Positions 19,647-28,566 of a stretch of 64,000 nucleotides of DNA are shown piece after piece; position 1 is the stretch's first letter, and each line of letters opens with the position of its first letter. A model generated the notes under the pieces. That model had not been told where the DNA came from and made no database searches. It worked only from the letters and a program-made list of their open reading frames with translations. Source of the stretch: Micromonospora sp. NBC_01813. Its GTDB lineage: Bacteria > Actinomycetota > Actinomycetes > Mycobacteriales > Micromonosporaceae. A program made the translations under genes and the position numbers. The stretch covers positions 6,137,001 through 6,201,000 of the forward strand of contig NZ_CP109067.1 in NCBI RefSeq assembly GCF_035917335.1, written 5' to 3'.

Positions 19647-21860
19647 GTGACTCTGGCGATCCTGGCCCCCCGGCTGTCTGGCTCCTCGACCGGTCTGGGG
19701 GAATTGCGTACCTCGGGTGGGGCTTCGCTCGCCAGTCGGCTCCAGGCGCAACTGGCCACCGCCACCGCCACCGCCACCGCCACCGACACCCCGGCTGAGG
19801 CGCAGGTGACTGACCTGCCCGGCCTGGCGGTCCTCGCCGAGCGGTCCGATCAGCCGATCCTGCTCTGCGCCGCCGACGTGGTCGCCCACACCGAGGTGTT
19901 CCGGCTGCTGGCCGAAGGAGCACCGGCGAGCACCCGGGCGTTGCTGCTGCCGCCGGGGCAGCCGGACACCGTCGGCGCGACCCGGTTGGCCGCCCGACGA
20001 GGTCAGCTCGTCGCGGTGCCCGCCGATGCCGACGGCCCTGCCGGGCGCGCCGACGGCGCCACCGGACCGGCCTTCGGTGGGGTGCTGCGGGTCGGTGTCA
20101 CCGATCTGCCGGCGCTGGCCGTGGCCGCCCGTCGGGTCGCCGAGCGGGCCCACGTCGCCGGCCGCCACCCGCTCGACGACGTGCTCGACGAGTTGGTGGC
20201 CGGCGGTGCCACCGTCGCCGCGTACCCGCTGCGGGAGCTGGTCGCCCGGCGCGTCGCCGACCAGACCGAGCTCGCCGAGGCGGAGGCCGAGGTGCGCGCC
20301 GTCGACCCGGACCGGGCCCGGCTGCGGCTGGCGGTCAAGGAACACGACGACCTGTTCGCCACGTACTGCGTGAGTAGCTGGTCGCCGAAGGTGACCAAGT
20401 TTGCCGCCCGCATCGGGCTGAGCCCGACCGGCGTCACCGCCATCTCGGTCGCCGTCGCGGCGGCCGCGGCGGCGTTGTTCGCCGTCGGCGACCGGCCGCT
20501 GCTGCTGCTCGGCGGGGTACTGCTCTACCTCGGATTCGTGCTCGACTGCGTGGACGGCCAACTCGCCCGGTACACCGGGCGGTTCAGCGCCTTCGGTGGC
20601 TGGCTGGACACCATCGCCGACCGTGGCAAGGAGTACCTGGTCTACGCCGGCCTCGGGATCGGGGTGGAGCTGTCCGGACACGGCGACGGGTGGCTGCTGG
20701 CCACCGCCGCGATCGTGCTGCAGACCGTCCGGCACATGACCGACGCCTGGTACGGGGCGCTGCACGACAAGGCGGTCCGACGGGTCCCCGCCGCCCCCGA
20801 CACCTCGTCGGCGGCCGGCGTGGGCAGCCGGCTCAGCCAGGTCTCCGACCGGGTGCTGGCCGCTCCCGGCTCGCCGATCTACTGGGCCAAGCGCACCATC
20901 GTCTTCCCGATCGGTGAGCGGTGGGCACTGATCGCCGTCACCGCCGCGCTGTTCGGACCGCGGATCAGCCTGCTCGCCGTCCTCGGCTGGGGGGTGCTCG
21001 CCGCCGGCTACACACTTGCCCTGCGTACGCTGCGGGCCCGATCGATGCGGGTCCCGGTGCTCGCGGCGGTCGACACCGCCCGGTACCGCGACGACGGACC
21101 GTCCGCCCGGCTGTTCGCCCGTCGCCACCGCGTCGAGCCGGCAGCAGCCGACCTCCCGGCCGCTGCGGTGCCGGCAGCGGCCGGCCAGTTGCCGATCGTC
21201 CTGGCCGCCGTGGCCGCGGCGGCTGTGGTGCTGATGCTTACCAGCATCGGATTGCCCCCGGCTCCCGGCGCGGCGGCGCTGCTGGTCGGCGGGGGCGCGG
21301 TGCTGCTGGCTGGCGCCGCCAGCGCCTTCCGGCCGGCCAGCGGTGCTCTCGACTGGCTGGTCCCGGCCGGGCTGCGGGCCGCCGAACTCCTCGTCGTGGT
21401 CGCGGCCGGCACGATCGCCGAGGTGCCGCCGGCGATCACCTACGGCCTGCTGCTGGTTCTCGCGCTGCACCACTACGACCTCACTGCCCGGCTGGAGAAG
21501 CGGCTCGGCGCGCCCGCGCTGCACCGGTGGAGCCTCGGGTGGGACGGGCGGCTGCTGCTGGTCGTCACGGTGACCGCCGGCCCGCTCCTGCTCGCCGCCG
21601 CCCTGCCGGACGCGTTCGACCCGGCCCTGACCGCGAGCGTGGCGCTCACCACGCTCATCGGCTACCTGACGGTGCACTTCATCGCCACCGCAGCGATCGA
21701 CCAGCGTCGCCCCGTCACCGCGGCACCAACCCCCGCCGCTGTGCCGACCCAGACCGCTACATCCGCCCGGATCCCCGTACCTCGGCATCCCGCTACTGCG
21801 GCGGCATCCCTCGACCCCGCTGGCCGCCCCGCTGGCACGATCACAGGTGATATCAAATGA
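19647..21860 (+). CDS. CDP-alcohol phosphatidyltransferase with DUF5941 C-terminal domain
   Basis: A 737-residue protein from GTG 19647 (VTLAILAPRLSGSST). The N-terminal ~270 residues resemble a nucleotidyltransferase-like region without a clear catalytic motif and include a (TA)n stretch. From Asp300 comes the CDP-OH-P-transferase signature: DCVDGQLAR, eight residues, then G...D...D in FGGWLDTIADR, flanked by membrane helices. The last ~250 residues, hydrophobic and ending RLEKRLGAPALHRWSLGWDGRLLL, match DUF5941. It would join a CDP-linked alcohol to an acceptor lipid or polyol. Its stop overlaps the next ATG by 4 bp, coupling it to a TagF-type polymerase. Confidence 0.85.
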   Translation: MTLAILAPRLSGSSTGLGELRTSGGASLASRLQAQLATATATATATDTPAEAQVTDLPGLAVLAERSDQPILLCAADVVAHTEVFRLLAEGAPASTRALLLPPGQPDTVGATRLAARRGQLVAVPADADGPAGRADGATGPAFGGVLRVGVTDLPALAVAARRVAERAHVAGRHPLDDVLDELVAGGATVAAYPLRELVARRVADQTELAEAEAEVRAVDPDRARLRLAVKEHDDLFATYCVSSWSPKVTKFAARIGLSPTGVTAISVAVAAAAAALFAVGDRPLLLLGGVLLYLGFVLDCVDGQLARYTGRFSAFGGWLDTIADRGKEYLVYAGLGIGVELSGHGDGWLLATAAIVLQTVRHMTDAWYGALHDKAVRRVPAAPDTSSAAGVGSRLSQVSDRVLAAPGSPIYWAKRTIVFPIGERWALIAVTAALFGPRISLLAVLGWGVLAAGYTLALRTLRARSMRVPVLAAVDTARYRDDGPSARLFARRHRVEPAAADLPAAAVPAAAGQLPIVLAAVAAAAVVLMLTSIGLPPAPGAAALLVGGGAVLLAGAASAFRPASGALDWLVPAGLRAAELLVVVAAGTIAEVPPAITYGLLLVLALHHYDLTARLEKRLGAPALHRWSLGWDGRLLLVVTVTAGPLLLAAALPDAFDPALTASVALTTLIGYLTVHFIATAAIDQRRPVTAAPTPAAVPTQTATSARIPVPRHPATAAASLDPAGRPAGTITGDIK

Positions 21861-24058
21861 CGCTGATCAGCATCGTTGTGCCGGTCTACAAGGTGCAGGG
21901 TTACCTGCGGGAGTGTCTGGACTCCCTTCTCGGCCAGTCGTTCACCGACGTGGAAGTCATCGCGGTGGACGACTGCTCGCCGGACACCTCCGGGGAGATC
22001 CTCGCCGAGTACGCCGCCCGCGATCCCCGGCTGACCGTGCTGTCGTTGCCGGCCAACGCCGGTCTCGGGGGTGCCCGCAACGCCGGCCTGGACGTGGCGA
22101 CCGGCGAATACGTCTGGTTTCTCGACAGCGACGACTGGCTGTCCGAGGGTGCGCTACGGGCGGTCGCCAACCGGCTACGCGACACCACGCCGGACGTACT
22201 GATCGTCGACCACGTACGGGTGTTCTGGAACAACCACGAAGCGGCCAGCGCACTGCGTCAGGCGTTCACGACCACGCCCGGTGCGGCGGTGTTCGACGTG
22301 TCGACCCGGCCCGAGACGCTCCGGGTGTTGCACACCGCCTGGAACAAGGTCACCCGTCGGGAGTTCCTCGTCGACCTCGGGCTGCGCTTCGCCGACGGCT
22401 GGTACGAGGACGTGTCGTTCACCTTCCCCCTACTGGTGGCAGCCGAGCGGGTCACCGTGCTCGATCGGGTCTGCGTCAACTACCGGCAGCGCCGCACCGG
22501 TGCGATCACCCGGACCCGCAGCCCTCGGCACTTCGAAATGTTCGACCACTGGGGGCACACCTTCGACTGGCTGGACGCCCGGGGTGGCCAGCGGGTCGAC
22601 GCGGTACGGCCGCAGCTGTTCGCGCTGATGATCAGCCACTATCTGATGGTGCTGGGGCACAGCGGTCGGCTGCCCCGGAAACTGCATCAGCAGTTCTTCG
22701 CCCGGGCGCACGCCGACTACCAGCGGCGGCTGCCGCCCGGCGGGTACCCGGCACCAGGCGGACTCGAAGGGCTCAAGCGCAGACTGTTGGCCGCCAACCG
22801 GTGGCGTACCTTCGCCGCGCTGCGGGTCGGGCAACGCGCCCGCAAGAAGCTGGTCTCGACCGTCAAGCGGACCGGCGGCCCGGTCAAGCGCGGGCTGCGG
22901 GACCTGGCCCGCCGCACCCGCCGCACGGCCCTGCTCGGCTATTACCGTCTGCAGTTGCGGCTGCCGATGGACGAATCGCTGGCACTGTACGCGGCCTACT
23001 GGTACCGGGGCTACAGCTGCAATCCGGCGGCGATCCACGCCAAGACCGCCGAGATCGCGCCGCAGCTCAACGGCGTGTGGGTGGTCCGGCGGGACCGGGC
23101 CGACAGCATGCCGGCCGGGGTGCCGTACGTCGTGGCCGGCACCCGGCGCTACTACCGGGCGCTGGCTCGCGCCAAGTGGCTGATCAACAACGTCAACTTT
23201 CCCGACTACGTCCGCAAGCGGCCCGGCTCGGTGCACGTCCAGACCCATCACGGCACCCCGGTCAAGGTGATGGGGCTGGACCAGCAACGCCACCCGATCG
23301 GCGCCACCTCGATGAACTTCCCCCGGCTGCTGCGCAGGGTGGACCGGTGGGATTTCAGCGTCAGCGCCAACCACTTCTCCACCCAGATGTGGGAGCGGGC
23401 GTACCCGGGTGACTTCGAGTCGCTCAACACCGGCTACCCGCGTAACGACCGGCTGGCGCTGGCCACCGCCGCCGACGCGGCCGCCGCCCGCGAATCGCTC
23501 GGCATCGGCCCGGACGAGCGGGTGGTGCTCTACCTGCCCACCCACCGGGAACATCAGCCCGGCTGGCAGCCCGACTTCGACGCCGACGAGTTCGCCGAGG
23601 TCCTCGGGCCGGACGCCTGGCTGCTGATCCGTAGCCACTACTTCCACGACCGGCAGCGCACCGGGCGGGCCTCGGACGCGCCGGCCAGCGGCCGGATCCG
23701 GGACATGTCGAGCCACCCCGCGGTGGAGGACCTGTACCTCGCGGCCGACGTTCTCATCACGGACTATTCTTCGGCGATGTTCGACTATGCGGTGCTGGAC
23801 CGGCCGATCGTGATCTACGCGCCCGACGCCGAGGCGTACGCGATGGCCCGGGGCGTCTACTTCGACGTCACCGCCGAGCCGCCGGGGGCGGTCGCCACCA
23901 CCTTCGGCCACCTGCTGGACCTGTTCCGGACCGCAGCGGTCGACAACGACGCCGCGGTCAAGGCACGGACCCAGTTCCGGGCCCGCTTCTGCCACCTCGA
24001 CGACGGAAACGCCGCCGAACGGGTGGTCCGCCGGGCACTGCTCGGCGAGCGGGGCTGA
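21857..24058 (+). CDS. Bifunctional GT2 glycosyltransferase / CDP-glycerol glycerophosphotransferase (TagF-like)
   Basis: A 733-residue protein. Residues 1-230 are a GT2 GT-A domain (MTLISIVVPVYKVQGYLRE, VDDCSPDTSGEI, FLDSDDW). After a basic linker (~310-360) comes a TagB/TagF domain with VHVQTHHGTPVKVMGLDQ, YPRNDRLA, VLYLPTHREHQPGW, and ADVLITDYSSAMFDYAVLDRPIVIY. The His pairs in HHGTP and the DYSS motif are hallmarks of poly(glycerol-phosphate)-type polymerases. It likely builds or decorates a teichoic-acid-like wall polymer at the inner membrane face. ATG 21857 overlaps the upstream stop (ATGA). Confidence 0.9.
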   Translation: MTLISIVVPVYKVQGYLRECLDSLLGQSFTDVEVIAVDDCSPDTSGEILAEYAARDPRLTVLSLPANAGLGGARNAGLDVATGEYVWFLDSDDWLSEGALRAVANRLRDTTPDVLIVDHVRVFWNNHEAASALRQAFTTTPGAAVFDVSTRPETLRVLHTAWNKVTRREFLVDLGLRFADGWYEDVSFTFPLLVAAERVTVLDRVCVNYRQRRTGAITRTRSPRHFEMFDHWGHTFDWLDARGGQRVDAVRPQLFALMISHYLMVLGHSGRLPRKLHQQFFARAHADYQRRLPPGGYPAPGGLEGLKRRLLAANRWRTFAALRVGQRARKKLVSTVKRTGGPVKRGLRDLARRTRRTALLGYYRLQLRLPMDESLALYAAYWYRGYSCNPAAIHAKTAEIAPQLNGVWVVRRDRADSMPAGVPYVVAGTRRYYRALARAKWLINNVNFPDYVRKRPGSVHVQTHHGTPVKVMGLDQQRHPIGATSMNFPRLLRRVDRWDFSVSANHFSTQMWERAYPGDFESLNTGYPRNDRLALATAADAAAARESLGIGPDERVVLYLPTHREHQPGWQPDFDADEFAEVLGPDAWLLIRSHYFHDRQRTGRASDAPASGRIRDMSSHPAVEDLYLAADVLITDYSSAMFDYAVLDRPIVIYAPDAEAYAMARGVYFDVTAEPPGAVATTFGHLLDLFRTAAVDNDAAVKARTQFRARFCHLDDGNAAERVVRRALLGERG

Positions 24059-24066
24059 ACCGGCCG

Positions 24067-26376
24067 ATGGGTGCATTGCTCAGCGTCGTCGTTCCGATCT
24101 ACAACGTGGCGCGATACCTGACCGAATGCCTCGACTCACTGGCCGCCCAGACCCACGCCGACGTCGAGTTCATCCTGGTCGACGACGGATCGACCGACGG
24201 TAGCGGGGACATCGCCGCGGCGCGCGCCGCGGCCGACCCCCGGTTCCAGCTGATCCGGCAGCCGAACCGAGGGCTGGGCGCCGCCCGTAACACCGGCATC
24301 CGGGCGGCGACCGGCGACTACCTGGCCTTCGCCGACAGTGACGACGTTCTTCCGCTGTACGCGTACGAGGTGCTGGTCGGCACACTGGAGTCGACCGGTT
24401 CGCAGATCGTTTCCGGCAACGTTGCCCTGTTCAACTCGCGAGGTCTGTGGCAGTCACCGTTGCATCGCGGCACGCACCGGCAGACCTGGCTCGGCGTGCG
24501 GCTACGCAGCCGACGCAACCTCGTCTACGACCGGCTGGCCTGCAACAAGGTATTCCGGCGGGACTTCTGGGCCGACCACGACCTGTGGTTCCCCGAAGGC
24601 GTGCGCTACGAGGACATCCCGGTCACGATCCCGGCGTACGCGCTGGCCGAGACGATCGACGTGCTGCCGGTCGTCGTCTACCACTGGCGGCAGCGCGAAG
24701 CCGGTGCCGAGGAGTCGATCAGTCAGCGGCAGGCCGAGGTGGCGAACCTGGTGGACCGCTTCGCGGCGGTCCGCAGTGCCAGCCGGGCCCTCGCCGCGGT
24801 CGGTGACCGGGCGATGAAGAAGCACTACGACACGACTGCGCTCCGCAGCGATCTGCGGATGTTCCTGCACCTGCTGCCGGATGTGGCGGACGCGGGATAT
24901 CGGCAACGGTTCCTGGAACTGGCCGGTGAGTTCCTCACCGAGGTGGAGCCGGTCGTGCTGGATCGCCTCGACCCCGGGCTGCGGGTGGCGTGGCGACTGG
25001 CCGCCGAGGGTCGGCTGCCGGAACTGCTGACCGTCGTGACGGCTACCCGGACCGGCGGTGCGCCGCCGGCCGTGTCCGGGGTGCCGGTGGCGCTGTACCG
25101 GACGAAGCCTCGGCTGCGTACGGCGCTGGGGTCGGTCACCTGGCCGGACGGCCGGCTACAGATCTCGGGTAACGCCTTGCGCGCCCCCACGTCGACGGGC
25201 CGACCGGGACCGATGTTGCGTGCCCTGTGGCTGCGGGAACAGGGACAAGCCCGGCGGCCGTTGCCGGCTCGGGCCCAGTCGCGGTTGCTACGCAGCCGGA
25301 CGGTGCAGCCGGCGGTCGACGACCTGCCGGCCTGGTCCGGGTTCGCGGCGTCGATCCCCGCCCGGGCACTGCGCTCCGCCGCCGGCTGGCGGCCGGGAAC
25401 CTGGCTGGTGATGACCGGCGTCGTCGACCGCGCCGGTCAGCCGACGACCGGACCGGTCCAGGTGGGGGAGATCGTGCCGGCCTTGCCGGCAGCCTGGGTC
25501 GCACCCGGTGTACGGATCGTCCCGGTGCTGCACGACGGAGCCCTGCGGCTGCGGGTGGAGCGGCCGGTGGCGTGGGCTACCGCGGTCCGGGTCCACGACG
25601 ATCATCTGGTGATCGGCGGAGCTGTCGTCGCCGGCGGTACGGTGCCGTTGACGTTGACGCTGTCGAGGACGCCGCAGGTGGTGTGGCGGCGCTATCCGAC
25701 CACCGCCGAACCCGGACCCGATGGGACGACCGGCCCGGGCGGTGCCGCGTTCAGTTGCCGGATTCCGTTGGCCGACCTGCGGGCAGGTGTCGGACCGCAG
25801 ACGGCCGTCGGCACCCCGGTGCAGGGATGGTTGGTCGGCTGCGCGACCGGCGACGGACTCGACCCGGGCGGTGCCGACCGGGAGTTGCCGGTTGGGGACG
25901 GCTTCGTGGAGTTGCATCCGGCCGTGGAGTGGCCGGGTCTGCTGGTGGAGCCAGCCGACCACGGTCAGCTGTCGGTCCGACTGCTGCCGGCCGGACCGTT
26001 GGTGACCTGGGCCAGCGTCGACGACAGCGGGTTGACCCTGGGCGGCGCGTGCGTCGTCGGTGGGGCGCCGTCACTGGTGGTGCTGCGGCACGCGGCTGAC
26101 CTGCGGGACGCGGCGGCGCCGGCGGATCGGGAACTGCCGGTCGAGGCGGTCGACGAAGGCTGGCTGGTCCGAGTACCGGCGACCGGCCCGGACCGGCCAG
26201 ATCCGGGCCGCTGGTGGTTCGGCTTCCGCCCGGCGGACGGTGACCAGGTGCGCGAGCTGCCTATGTCACTGCGGGTCCGCGAAGGTCTCGGGCTCGCCGA
26301 CGCCGCTGCTCCCAGGTCGGCACCGGTCCGGCTGGTGCCGGACCGGCTGCACCGGGTCGCTCTCGTGTCCAGCTGA
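24067..26376 (+). CDS. GT2 glycosyltransferase with long beta-rich C-terminal region (TarS-like layout)
   Basis: A 769-residue protein starting at ATG 24067, 8 bp after the TagF gene. Residues 1-~240 are a GT-A domain: LSVVVPIYNVARYLTECLDSL, LVDDGSTDGSG, NRGLGAARNTGIRAATGDYLAFADSDD (DxD), and a conserved Asp/Glu pair in VRYEDIPVTIP. Residues ~340-760 are rich in Val/Leu/Gly strands and contain no second catalytic motif; they look like repeated beta-sandwich modules. TarS-type wall teichoic acid glycosyltransferases share this plan of catalytic N-terminus plus beta tail. Most likely it glycosylates the polymer made by its neighbour. Confidence 0.85.
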   Translation: MGALLSVVVPIYNVARYLTECLDSLAAQTHADVEFILVDDGSTDGSGDIAAARAAADPRFQLIRQPNRGLGAARNTGIRAATGDYLAFADSDDVLPLYAYEVLVGTLESTGSQIVSGNVALFNSRGLWQSPLHRGTHRQTWLGVRLRSRRNLVYDRLACNKVFRRDFWADHDLWFPEGVRYEDIPVTIPAYALAETIDVLPVVVYHWRQREAGAEESISQRQAEVANLVDRFAAVRSASRALAAVGDRAMKKHYDTTALRSDLRMFLHLLPDVADAGYRQRFLELAGEFLTEVEPVVLDRLDPGLRVAWRLAAEGRLPELLTVVTATRTGGAPPAVSGVPVALYRTKPRLRTALGSVTWPDGRLQISGNALRAPTSTGRPGPMLRALWLREQGQARRPLPARAQSRLLRSRTVQPAVDDLPAWSGFAASIPARALRSAAGWRPGTWLVMTGVVDRAGQPTTGPVQVGEIVPALPAAWVAPGVRIVPVLHDGALRLRVERPVAWATAVRVHDDHLVIGGAVVAGGTVPLTLTLSRTPQVVWRRYPTTAEPGPDGTTGPGGAAFSCRIPLADLRAGVGPQTAVGTPVQGWLVGCATGDGLDPGGADRELPVGDGFVELHPAVEWPGLLVEPADHGQLSVRLLPAGPLVTWASVDDSGLTLGGACVVGGAPSLVVLRHAADLRDAAAPADRELPVEAVDEGWLVRVPATGPDRPDPGRWWFGFRPADGDQVRELPMSLRVREGLGLADAAAPRSAPVRLVPDRLHRVALVSS

Positions 26377-26390
26377 CGTCGGCTGCCAGG

Positions 26391-27956
26391 CTAGGGTCGG
26401 CGGGTGGCCCGGCGCAGGGTGCCCGCCGCCGTGCGACCCAGCGACCGGATCTGCCGGGCGCCCAGCTGGGACAGCCACTGTGGGCTGCGGGCCAGCGTGC
26501 CGGTGGCTCCGTCGGTGAGGAGCAGATGCGGGCCGTGCGCGCCCGGCGTGAGCCAGGCGAACCGGGATCCGGTGCGGGTCGGCCGGGTGCCTCGGGTGCC
26601 GCGACCGCCACGTTCCGGCCCGGCCGGTACGGGGAACTCACGGCCATTGTCGCGGATGACCAACCGGACGCAGTGCCTGCCGCTGGACAACTCTTCCACC
26701 GGCAACGCGCAGTACCAGCGTAGGTGGTTGCCGGTGCGGTGCCGGACAGTCAGCGGTTGACGGACGAGTCCGTCGCCGATCTCCAGCAGTAGGTCGTCGC
26801 GGACCTGGCCAGCCTCGCCGCCGACACCCGAGTAGCGCAGCGTACCCCCGACGACTATGCCCCCGCTGTCACTACGCAGCGAGTGCACGCTGGCCGTGAT
26901 CTCCCCGATCCGGAGCAGATCACGATAGGTCTCGAAGCCGGGGTGGCCGAGGTAGGGCTGGCCGGCGTACACCCGCAGTGGCAGCGACGACCGGGGGTCG
27001 CGGATGGTCGCCGGATCCTGTTCGTAGATCGCGGCGGCGCGTAGCCCGGCACCGGCGTTGCTGACGAACTCACTTGCCAGCTGGACCGGGATGTCCTTGA
27101 ACAGGGTGTGCATCCGGGCGGCGAACTCCGCGAGTTGGTCGTCGTCGCACCCCTTGGCCGCCCGCCACGCGTAGTGCAGCTGCATGTAGGCGATCCATCG
27201 GTACACCGCTTCGCGGTCGTCCGCGCGCAGGTCCCGGCACTCGTCCGCCAGCCGCTCGACGATGGCGGCGTGCTGCATGATCCGCACGGGCTGGCTGCGC
27301 GTGTCCATCAACGAGGTGTTGTCCCCGCGCTGCCGGTAGAGGTAGCTCAGCCGCGGGGTGAGCGCCGTCCGGGGGGAACGGGCCAGCAACGGTACGGTGA
27401 ACAGCACGTCCTCGAACGCGGTGTTCTCGGTGAACTGGACTCCGGTCGAGTCCACCAGGTCGCGCCGGAAGATCTTGTTGCACGCCGACGGGTTGCCGAC
27501 GAGGTCGGGAGCCTGGGAGATGTGCTCGACCACCCGTTCGCCGGTGAGTAGTTCGCGGCGCCAGGCGGGGTTGGGTCGGGCCGGCAGGCCCTGCATGTCG
27601 CCGACGGCGACCGACGCGTCGCAGCGCTCGGCGAGCTCGACGAGGTGGGTCAGCGCGCCGTCTGGATAGATGTCGTCCGAGTCGAGGAACGCTAGGTAGC
27701 GGCCGGTAGCGAGGCGGACTCCGTGGTTGCGGGCGGCGCCGAGCCCGGCGTTGTCCTGCCGGACGTAGCGCACCGCGGTTGCCTGATCGGCGTACCGCTG
27801 GGCGATGCTGGCCGACCCGTCGGTGGAGCCGTCGTCGATGACGATGACCTCGATGCGTTCCCGCGCGGGCTGGCGTTCGATCGAGTCGAGCGCCTCCGGG
27901 AGCCACTTCTCGGTGTTGTAGACCGGAACAACGACGCTGACCATCGGGGATGGCAC
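26391..27956 (-). CDS. GT2 glycosyltransferase with beta-rich C-terminal domain
   Basis: A 521-residue protein. GTG 27956 has GAGGTGA four bases upstream; ATG 27944 is a close alternative. The GT-A domain spans residues 5-~230: MVSVVVPVYNTEKWLPEAL, VIDDGSTDGSASIAQ, NAGLGAARNHGVRLATGRYLAFLDSDDIYPD, and TAFEDVLFTVPLLA. A helical middle is followed by beta strands from ~370 (GGIVVGGTLRYSG, VRLVIRDNG) and a basic tail. It is a shorter relative of the 24067 gene product, converges with it across 14 bp, and probably acts on the same polymer. Confidence 0.85.
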   Translation of the reverse strand: MPSPMVSVVVPVYNTEKWLPEALDSIERQPARERIEVIVIDDGSTDGSASIAQRYADQATAVRYVRQDNAGLGAARNHGVRLATGRYLAFLDSDDIYPDGALTHLVELAERCDASVAVGDMQGLPARPNPAWRRELLTGERVVEHISQAPDLVGNPSACNKIFRRDLVDSTGVQFTENTAFEDVLFTVPLLARSPRTALTPRLSYLYRQRGDNTSLMDTRSQPVRIMQHAAIVERLADECRDLRADDREAVYRWIAYMQLHYAWRAAKGCDDDQLAEFAARMHTLFKDIPVQLASEFVSNAGAGLRAAAIYEQDPATIRDPRSSLPLRVYAGQPYLGHPGFETYRDLLRIGEITASVHSLRSDSGGIVVGGTLRYSGVGGEAGQVRDDLLLEIGDGLVRQPLTVRHRTGNHLRWYCALPVEELSSGRHCVRLVIRDNGREFPVPAGPERGGRGTRGTRPTRTGSRFAWLTPGAHGPHLLLTDGATGTLARSPQWLSQLGARQIRSLGRTAAGTLRRATRRP

Positions 27957-27993
27957 GCGTTCACCTCGCGTTACGACTGGGTAATCTGGATTG

Positions 27994-28566
27994 GTGACCA
28001 ATTTGCGTAGAGTACGTCGCGTGTTGCGCCCGGTGCGGAACGTGGTGCGTCGCTTCCGTGCGCGGGTCGAGCAACCAGCGGCCGTACTGTACAACCCTAA
28101 CGTTACCGCGAGCGATATTCGGCTTATCGTCGGCATTGCCCGCAAGAAGGGCGATCGGGTGGGGGAGACCGCCGCGCTGCTGCGGATGGTCCAACGTGGC
28201 GTGGCCAACGACGCCGAGCAGCGTGAAGTCCGCCAGTTCGGCATCGCCGCGCCCGCGCCGGTCGCCGACCCGGCGGGCGAAGACGCGGCAAACCCCGAGA
28301 AAGAGTTCCGGCTCACCCTGCACCGTCCCGACCCTGGCCGGCCGATCCAGGTCACGATCGGCGATCAACCCGCGCCGGCCACCCACTGGCGGGCCGACTG
28401 GGCCGCCCTGCCCGCCGCGCTGACCGACCAGCTCACCACCGGTGTCCTCACCCGGCTCGCGGCCAGTCACGGCGTCACCGCCGTACACGCCGGCGACCCG
28501 GCCAGCGCACCCATCGCCCGGGCGGTCGCCGCCGGGATCGGCGCCCGGTACGGTGAGCAGCCGTGA
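27994..28566 (+). CDS. Uncharacterised protein coupled to a GT4 glycosyltransferase
   Basis: A 190-residue protein from GTG 27994 (TTG 27991 is adjacent in frame). TAATCT at 27982-27987 lies six bases upstream, consistent with a leaderless mRNA. The N-terminus is very basic (VTNLRRVRRVLRPVRNVVRRFRARV). The middle, VTASDIRLIVGIARKKGDRVGETAALLRMVQRGV, is helical; the C-terminus includes RLTLHRPDPGRPIQVTIGD. No signal peptide or helix for membrane insertion is evident. I do not recognise the family. Its TGA overlaps the GT4 start (GTGA), so the two proteins are made together and may interact. Confidence 0.7.
   Translation: MTNLRRVRRVLRPVRNVVRRFRARVEQPAAVLYNPNVTASDIRLIVGIARKKGDRVGETAALLRMVQRGVANDAEQREVRQFGIAAPAPVADPAGEDAANPEKEFRLTLHRPDPGRPIQVTIGDQPAPATHWRADWAALPAALTDQLTTGVLTRLAASHGVTAVHAGDPASAPIARAVAAGIGARYGEQP

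Noticed and set aside
19506-21788. A 760-codon minus-strand frame opposite the CDP-alcohol transferase
   Set aside because: Gly/Arg/Gln-rich, no domain motifs; the plus strand carries an intact CDP-alcohol transferase signature.
22430-24076. A 548-codon minus-strand frame opposite the TagF fusion
   Set aside because: No motifs and antisense to a clear GT2-TagF protein.
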